DNA of 10,990 nt, from positions 1 through 10,990 of the forward strand of contig JAUWWA010000021.1 of NCBI GenBank assembly GCA_030617125.1. The letters are read 5' to 3'. Both the position numbers and the translations under genes were made by a program. Every line of letters starts with the position of its first letter. Position 1 is the first letter of the stretch. Positions 6,651 to 10,990 of this stretch are shown in pieces. Under the pieces are notes generated by a model that was not told the DNA's origin, made no database searches, and worked only from the letters and a program-made list of their open reading frames with translations. This stretch comes from Pirellulales bacterium (GTDB lineage: Bacteria; Planctomycetota; Planctomycetia; Pirellulales; Thermoguttaceae).

Positions 6651-8045
6651 ATGGCGAATCGCACGCTCGAAGACGAGTTGATCGAGATTTTCGCGACGAA
6701 GGCTCACGCGCGGAATCGGCAGATTGTGGTCGGCTATTACGGCTGGGAGGACGGCCAGCGACACACGCTCACGGAGATTGGAACTCAGTTCGGCGTTACC
6801 CGCGAACGCATCCGTCAGATCTGCGCTAAGGTGACCTGTGGTCCGCGCAGTGCAAAGAAGATCGTCGCACCAGTGATGGACCGGGCATTGGCGCTGATCG
6901 ACAAGCGGTTGCCTTGCTCGGCCGACGCACTCGAAGCGGAACTGGCCGAACGGGGCTTGACGTCCGTCGGGATGTGTCTGGAAAACGTGGCCAATGGCGC
7001 GAAGCTGCTAAAGCGGCCGGCGCCGTTTAAGATTGTGAGCCTCGAGGCTGGGCGATTGGCCGTGCGCCCTAGGCAGGTCAATGCCGCGCCGGCGATCATC
7101 GATCTAGCCAAGAAGGTCGTCTACTTCCGTGGGCTAGCGACCGTCGGCGCGATCAACCGGACGATCTCGAAGTGCTACCGCGGCCGTGTTGGGACAAAAC
7201 TCGTCGCCGAGGCCGTGAAATTGGCCGAAGGTTTCTCCTGGCTCGACGAGCGGGCCGGCTGGTTCCGGATTCGTGCGGTCGAGAAGCACGGCCTGCCGAA
7301 GACGATCGCCAAGATTCTGTCGGTGGCCGCCGAGTTGACCGTTTCGCGGATGCGCACGGCGATGAGCCACAACCGCCGGATGTGGGAGAACCCGCCGCCG
7401 GCCGGCGTGCTGTTGGAGTACTGCCGCCAGACGCCCGACGTACGCGTCGAGGGCAGGCGGATCATCGGCGATCCGCCGCCCAACTGGAAGAAAACGCTCA
7501 CCGGGGTGGAGCGCGGACTCGTCAGCGTGTTGAAGAAGCACGGGCCGGTGATGGACCGTGGCGCCATGGAAGAACTCTGCGTGCGAGGCGGCATGAACCG
7601 GTTCAGCTTCCATGGGTTCGTCTCCTGGTCGCCGGTGATCGAGCAATTCGGGCACAGTGTGTACGGGCTGCTGGGGACCAAGGTATCGAAGGAAACGATT
7701 AACGACCTCGTCGCCCGGCGCCGCGAGCAGCGGTCGACGCGTCGCGTCCTCGATAGCCACGGCCGAACCGACGATGGCAAGGTGTGGCTGAGCTATCGGC
7801 TCTCGAAGGCGGCCAGCACCTACGCGGTCATCACAGTTCCGGCCGCGCTGAAGAAGGTCGTCCGCGGCCGGTTCACACTGCTTAGCGACGAAGGCGACGA
7901 GATCGGCACGCTGGCCACCAAGGACGGCCTCGCCTGGGGTCTCGGCGCGTTTCTGCGGCGGCACGGCGCCCGGATCGGCGACCGCATCATGTTGACACTG
8001 GACCTGAAAGAGCGCACGGCTGTTGTGACGCTGGAATCACCATGA
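6651..8045 (+). CDS. Sigma-70 region 4-like HTH protein with winged-helix repeats
   Basis: The product has 464 residues. The start is the ATG at 6651, with AGGAG four bases upstream; an in-frame TTG at 6621 overlaps the HIT gene and is unlikely. Residues 37-59 (RHTLTEIGTQFGVTRERIRQI) are an excellent match to sigma-70 region 4.2, the helix-turn-helix that reads the -35 box. No sigma region 2 is present, so it cannot melt promoters as a normal sigma factor does. After this come three or four segments that look like winged-helix units. The clearest, about 283-343, ends in SWSPVIEQFGHSVYGLLG, a pattern like HARE-HTH domains. The last 85 residues (about 378-464) look beta-rich, with VPAALKKVVRGRF, WGLGAFLRRHG and IGDRIMLTL, and may form a small barrel. 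The protein is basic and has no signal peptide. Known sigma-like HTH proteins are fused to varied partners; the role here is unknown, probably DNA binding or RNA polymerase binding. Its stop overlaps a possible hypA start (ATGA). Confidence 0.88.
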   Translation: MANRTLEDELIEIFATKAHARNRQIVVGYYGWEDGQRHTLTEIGTQFGVTRERIRQICAKVTCGPRSAKKIVAPVMDRALALIDKRLPCSADALEAELAERGLTSVGMCLENVANGAKLLKRPAPFKIVSLEAGRLAVRPRQVNAAPAIIDLAKKVVYFRGLATVGAINRTISKCYRGRVGTKLVAEAVKLAEGFSWLDERAGWFRIRAVEKHGLPKTIAKILSVAAELTVSRMRTAMSHNRRMWENPPPAGVLLEYCRQTPDVRVEGRRIIGDPPPNWKKTLTGVERGLVSVLKKHGPVMDRGAMEELCVRGGMNRFSFHGFVSWSPVIEQFGHSVYGLLGTKVSKETINDLVARRREQRSTRRVLDSHGRTDDGKVWLSYRLSKAASTYAVITVPAALKKVVRGRFTLLSDEGDEIGTLATKDGLAWGLGAFLRRHGARIGDRIMLTLDLKERTAVVTLESP

Positions 8046-8071
8046 CGCCGCTTGCGGCTTCGCCGAAAAAC

Positions 8072-8419
8072 ATGCACGAACTATCCATCGCAGAGGCCTT
8101 GATCGGACAGGTTGAAGAAGAGGTCGAACGCTCCGGCCAGACCGGGCGGATTACGCACCTGGACGTGACCGTCGGGCGGCTCTCGGGTGTGAGTTGCGAT
8201 TCCTTGCGATTTGCCTTTGAGCTGCTTGCCCCCAACACGCTTGTCGAAGGGGCCAAGCTCAACATCACGGAACCCGTGGCGAAATGTCGGTGCCACCACT
8301 GTAAATCGCTGACGGAAATCGACGACCTGATCATGGAATGTCCGAAGTGCAGCAGTAGGGAGATTTCCATCGAAGGAGGACGCGACCTGCTGCTGCAGAG
8401 TATTGAGCTAGAAGATTGA
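8072..8419 (+). CDS. hypA: Hydrogenase/urease nickel metallochaperone HypA
   Basis: HypA binds nickel and, with HypB, delivers it to the [NiFe] hydrogenase large subunit; in some bacteria it also supports urease. The product is 115 residues, the normal length. MHELSIAEAL provides the N-terminal nickel ligand His2, which is why I chose the ATG at 8072. The upstream ATG at 8042 overlaps the previous stop as ATGA but would add ten residues and bury this ligand. The zinc site is visible as C74-x2-C77 (in KCRCHHCKS) and C90-x2-C93 (in MECPKCSS). Residues 31-50 (DVTVGRLSGVSCDSLRFAFE) are the family core. There is no good Shine-Dalgarno sequence before 8072, so translation may rely on coupling to the upstream gene. 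A second, diverged copy of its last codons follows the stop. Confidence 0.94.
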   Translation: MHELSIAEALIGQVEEEVERSGQTGRITHLDVTVGRLSGVSCDSLRFAFELLAPNTLVEGAKLNITEPVAKCRCHHCKSLTEIDDLIMECPKCSSREISIEGGRDLLLQSIELED

Positions 8420-8431
8420 CCGGTTAACCAC

Positions 8432-8463
8432 CTGCAGAGCATTGCGTTGGAAGATCAACCGTT
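8432..8463 (+). pseudogene. Diverged duplicate of the hypA 3' end
   Basis: Positions 8432-8463 match 8393-8425, the last codons and stop region of hypA, at about 26 of 33 aligned bases. The copies are 39 bp apart and therefore in the same frame. The hypA end reads LQSIELED then TGA; the copy reads LQSIALEDQ with CAA in place of the stop. Two of the three changed codons before the stop are synonymous (AGT/AGC, CTA/TTG). This suggests the copy once coded, as the tail of another hypA allele left by recombination. A simple local duplication that has since drifted is the alternative. Confidence 0.6.
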
Positions 8464-8467
8464 TTGC

Positions 8468-8510
8468 CGCCGCCGGCACGGCGGCGTGGCTTCTCCGGCG
8501 TGGACGCCGG
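8468..8510 (+). other. Two hairpins in the hypA-hypB spacer
   Basis: CGCCGCCG (8468-8475) pairs with CGGCGGCG (8479-8486) around GCA. CCGGCG (8495-8500) pairs with CGCCGG (8505-8510) around TGGA. Both are GC-rich, with no T-run after them. They lie between hypA and the hypB ribosome binding site and could reduce read-through or affect mRNA processing. Confidence 0.55.
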
Positions 8511-8535
8511 GGCGAAACCGATCGGAGCACACGCT

Positions 8536-9189
8536 ATGAAAATCATCGCCGCCAGGAAGCTATTGAAAGCCAACGATCAGCTCGCTGAAGAGAATCGGGC
8601 GAGACTCGACGCCGCCGGCGTGTTTTGCGTCAACGTGGTCGGCTCGCCCGGCGCCGGTAAAACCACCCTGCTGGAGGCCCTGTTCGCCACGGTTGCCGGC
8701 CGCGTGAAACCCGCCGTCATCGAAGGCGACATCGCCGGCTCGCTTGACGCCGAGCGCATTGCGAAGTTAGGCGTCCCAGTAGTCCAAATCAACACCGAAG
8801 GCGCTTGCCACCTCGACGCCAACATGATCGCGGCGGCGCTGGGCAGCCTCGACTACGACGCCGTCGACGTGTTGTTCATCGAGAACGTCGGCAACCTGGT
8901 CTGCACGGCCGGGTTCGACCTGGGCGAACACCTGCGGATCGTCGTCCTCAGCACCAGCGAAGGCGACGACAAGGCGGCCAAGTACCCGGCCATCTTCCAG
9001 GGCTCCGACGCCCTGGTCATCACCAAGGCCGACCTGCTGCCGCATACCAACTTCAACGCCGATCGGATCACCGCCGATATGAAGCGCCTCGCCCCGAACG
9101 CCGAGATCTTTCAAGTCGCCGCGCTCAGGGGTGACGGCATCGTGGCCACGGCCGATTGGTTGGTGCAGAAGCTGAGCAGTGGGCGATAG
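8536..9189 (+). CDS. hypB: Hydrogenase nickel incorporation GTPase HypB
   Basis: HypB is a SIMIBI-class GTPase that drives nickel transfer with HypA during [NiFe] hydrogenase maturation. The start is the ATG at 8536, with GGAG 8 bases upstream; the in-frame codon at 8464 would add a low-complexity tail encoded by spacer hairpins. The 217 residues match the short HypB form, without the N-terminal CxxCGC nickel site or a His-rich stretch. The Walker A motif is GSPGAGKTT (36-44). IEGDIAGSLDAERI (62-75) is the switch I region. C91-H92 in ACHLDA is the GTPase-domain metal site. ENVGNLVCTAGFDLGEH (116-132) is the Walker B/switch II region with C123, and TKAD (163-166) is the G4 base-recognition motif, Thr replacing the usual Asn. 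It is the last gene of the rightward run. No other hyp or hydrogenase gene is seen. Confidence 0.95.
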   Translation: MKIIAARKLLKANDQLAEENRARLDAAGVFCVNVVGSPGAGKTTLLEALFATVAGRVKPAVIEGDIAGSLDAERIAKLGVPVVQINTEGACHLDANMIAAALGSLDYDAVDVLFIENVGNLVCTAGFDLGEHLRIVVLSTSEGDDKAAKYPAIFQGSDALVITKADLLPHTNFNADRITADMKRLAPNAEIFQVAALRGDGIVATADWLVQKLSSGR

Positions 9190-9211
9190 CCGGCACGCAA
9201 CGCGTGCCGGC
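9189..9211. terminator. Perfect 10-bp hairpin between hypB and the convergent propeller gene
   Basis: GCCGGCACGC pairs with GCGTGCCGGC around a 3-base loop, starting on the last base of the hypB stop codon. There is no T-run on either strand, so it is not a classical intrinsic terminator. In this tail-to-tail position it could still stop or stabilise transcripts from both sides. It may instead be a copy of a dispersed palindromic repeat. Confidence 0.5.
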
Positions 9212-9260
9212 ATGTCCCCGGCGGATGTTGTCACCCGGTTATCGGCAACTTGCCGCATCC

Positions 9261-10802
9261 CTATTCCCCCACTGCGTACAGGTGCTTGTTCGTAGTGACG
9301 TACAGCACGCCGCCCGCGGCGACCGGCGTGGTGAAGGCGCCGTCGCGCATGCGGATCTTGCTGATCACCCGCAACTGCTTGCCGGCGGCCAATATCCAAA
9401 GCACGCTGCGACCGGTGCCCAGATAGACCTTGCCGTCGGCGACCAGCGGTGAACCCCAGATCGGTCCGCCCGGCTCGTGGACCCAATACGGCTTGCCGGT
9501 CTCCGCGTTGAGGCAATGCAATCGCCCGTTGAAATCGGCAGCGTAGAGCAGCCCGTCACGGATCGCCACAGTCGAGATGGTCGAGCCGATCTCGTCGTAC
9601 GCCCAAACGATGCCGCCGCGGGTGGTATCGCCCGCCTTCGTCGCGTCCAGACACACCAGCCAGGCCTCTTTCATCTTGTGAAACGGCTCCTGCGTAAACG
9701 GCACGTACACGCGGTTCTCGTAGAACACCGGCATGCCGGTCACCTGGTACGAGGTGCTGTCATGCTGATGATCCACCGGCACGTGGTCCTGGGTCTGGGC
9801 CAAGGGGTGGCCGTGGAACTTCCAGACGTTCTTCAGCCGCCGTGGGTTGCCGCCGGCAGTGTTGGAATCCAGCATCTCGAAGGCATACAGGTGTCCGTTT
9901 CCGGCGCCGAAGAACCCGAGCCGCCTGTCGCCGGCCGTGCCGGTCGAAACCGAACTCCACTGACCGTGGGTGATGTCGCCGCCAATGCCGAAATCGTCCC
10001 GGGCGACCAGCTTGCCGGTTTTCTTGTTCAACGCGATCACGCTGGGCGCCTCCGGGTGGAGCACCCGCATGTGCGTCCACTCCACGCCGTTGTGCGTACA
10101 GACGTAGAGGAGATCGTCATCGAGCAGCACCGAGCCGTTCGAGCCGTTGTGCGGTTCGGCGCCCGTTTCGGCAATGACGTCGAAGAGCCAGACGATGTCG
10201 GCGTCCTGTTTGCCGGGCGCAAGCGGTTGCTGACCCTTGGGGACCATGTGCCGGCCCTCGTCGGTGAACGGCCCGTCGTTGCCGTCGGCCATGCCTTCGA
10301 GGTCGAGGCAGATCACCTCGTTGCGGTTACTCACCAGGTACGCGCGGTTGCCTTCGACCGTCGGCGGCGAGGTCAACCCGATGTATTGCCAGTCGGCCCA
10401 CTTGATCGAAAGCAGCTTAGGCACAATCAGTTGCCAGAGGAACTTGCCGGTCTCCTCGTCGAAGCACATCAGCACACCGCGATCTCCTTGGATCCGCTTA
10501 TCGCGAGGCGCGTCGTTGTTGGTTCCGACGAAGACCTTCCCGCCGGCGACGACCGCCGAGCCGTACGATTGCCCGCTGAGCTTGGCGACCCACTTCACGC
10601 CGCTGGCGCGGGGCAGATCGATTTCACCGGAGTCGGAGTTGCGCTTGCCCGGCTTGAACACGTCGGGCAATCCCGTCTCATCGGAAACCATGTTCCGCGA
10701 GAACCGTTCTCCCCACTGCGGGCGATCCCCGGCGTGCAAGGCGCCCGCATGGATGAACGGAAAGAAGACGAGAAGAGCCAAGGCGGCGATGGTTCGTTTC
10801 AT
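9261..10802 (-). CDS. Exported PQQ-like beta-propeller repeat protein
   Basis: The product has 513 residues. The start is the ATG at 10802 (MKRTIAALALLVFFPF), which opens a signal peptide ending around AHA at residues 18-24, with GGAG 9 bases upstream. The frame stays open to 10973, but that stretch lacks secretory or family features. Propeller-blade repeats recur through the protein: GKVFVGTNND (88-97), CFDEETGKFLWQ (113-124), VIALNKKTGKLV (255-266), LHCLNAETGKPYWVH (428-442), GKVYLGTGRSVLWI (457-470) and the closing VLYVTTNKHLYAVGE (499-513). These are the short Ala/Gly-Thr-Gly-Trp-type strands of the PQQ/BamB propeller superfamily. No c-type heme motif (CxxCH) is present, so it is not a quinohemoprotein alcohol dehydrogenase. 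Such proteins are numerous in planctomycetes and mostly unassigned; it is probably a periplasmic binding or scaffold protein. It converges on hypB and has its own upstream region. Confidence 0.92.
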   Translation of the reverse strand: MKRTIAALALLVFFPFIHAGALHAGDRPQWGERFSRNMVSDETGLPDVFKPGKRNSDSGEIDLPRASGVKWVAKLSGQSYGSAVVAGGKVFVGTNNDAPRDKRIQGDRGVLMCFDEETGKFLWQLIVPKLLSIKWADWQYIGLTSPPTVEGNRAYLVSNRNEVICLDLEGMADGNDGPFTDEGRHMVPKGQQPLAPGKQDADIVWLFDVIAETGAEPHNGSNGSVLLDDDLLYVCTHNGVEWTHMRVLHPEAPSVIALNKKTGKLVARDDFGIGGDITHGQWSSVSTGTAGDRRLGFFGAGNGHLYAFEMLDSNTAGGNPRRLKNVWKFHGHPLAQTQDHVPVDHQHDSTSYQVTGMPVFYENRVYVPFTQEPFHKMKEAWLVCLDATKAGDTTRGGIVWAYDEIGSTISTVAIRDGLLYAADFNGRLHCLNAETGKPYWVHEPGGPIWGSPLVADGKVYLGTGRSVLWILAAGKQLRVISKIRMRDGAFTTPVAAGGVLYVTTNKHLYAVGE

Positions 10803-10851
10803 GGAATGGTGCTCCGTGGTGGACGATTTCTGTTGCTCTGACGTGTGGCGC

Positions 10852-10880
10852 ATGATAGCACACAGCCGCTGGAAGTTCCA
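10852..10880 (-). promoter_or_regulatory. Possible promoter of the beta-propeller gene
   Basis: On the minus strand TATCAT (10857-10852) matches 5/6 of a -10 box about 50 bases before the start codon. At 17 bp upstream lies TGGAAC (10880-10875), within GTGGAACTT. GGAACTT also resembles the -35 element of ECF sigma factors, so either sigma-70 or an ECF factor could apply. Tentative. Confidence 0.35.
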
Positions 10881-10990
10881 CCTGGGCCGGCGGCTTGGAG
10901 ACGATAGTCGAATACCCCACCGCATTTTCATGCTCAGATGGGGGATGGATTGACTGGCCCGGACCACTCCCATAAAATAAATATAGTGCA

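Noticed and set aside
7134..7964. Leftward open frame of 276 codons opposite the sigma-like gene
   Set aside because: It is a shadow of the sense gene, with composition unlike a natural protein.
8464..8535. 24-residue N-terminal extension of HypB
   Set aside because: It is encoded by GC-rich hairpins, and GGAG at 8524 fits the ATG at 8536, which gives the usual HypB start.
9477..10841. Long rightward open frame of 454 codons opposite the beta-propeller gene
   Set aside because: It lies wholly antisense to a clearly recognised exported protein; its translation is rich in His, Arg and Val with no family pattern. High GC content explains the lack of stops.
10803..10973. 57-residue N-terminal extension of the beta-propeller protein
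   Set aside because: It would bury a clear signal peptide; the stretch holds promoter-like sequence and no family feature.
10955..10990. AT-rich right edge as a promoter or origin element
   Set aside because: The stretch is cut by the window edge and shows only TATATT-like strings, so its role cannot be judged.

Overview
The window reads as chromosomal DNA of a high-GC Gram-negative bacterium, most likely a planctomycete of the Pirellula/Lacipirellula type. Support comes from the mix of genes: an LPS-heptose gene (hldE), a secreted DUF1573 protein, an exported PQQ-type beta-propeller protein and two long proteins of a planctomycete style. Purine-rich heptamer repeats around stop codons point the same way. 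The lineage is inferred from gene content, not from a marker gene. I found no rRNA, tRNA, CRISPR array, transposase or phage gene.

Left part (1-4426). A long, mostly helical protein of unknown function, probably cut by the left edge, runs rightwards to 1702. It converges on a leftward pair: hldE (2945-4426), then a conserved protein of unknown function (1827-2786). hldE makes ADP-activated heptose for surface glycans. Its partner looks like a Rossmann-type enzyme and may share its transcript. The two intergenic spaces here hold tandem 7-bp repeats and a hairpin-type dispersed repeat. One heptamer array runs into the 3' end of hldE.

Middle (4427-6032). A secreted DUF1573 protein is transcribed leftwards from a perfect TATAAT box and is followed by a good terminator-like hairpin. 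Its 354-bp upstream region, shared with the divergent right-hand genes, contains several hairpins and no gene.

Right-hand run (6033-9189). Five rightward genes are closely packed: a Trm112-like small protein, a HIT-family nucleotide hydrolase, a sigma-70 region-4-like multi-winged-helix protein, hypA and hypB. The first two overlap by 8 bp. The HIT gene and the sigma-like gene are 14 bp apart, and the sigma-like stop touches a possible hypA start. HypA and HypB deliver nickel to [NiFe] hydrogenase (HypA can also serve urease), but no hydrogenase, urease or other hyp gene is visible. An imperfect copy of the hypA 3' end lies just after hypA.

Right end (9190-10990). An exported beta-propeller protein runs leftwards and converges on hypB, with a perfect 10-bp hairpin between them. 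The best candidates for something little described are the sigma-region-4/winged-helix protein, the hldE-linked unknown enzyme and the heptamer arrays that follow stop codons.
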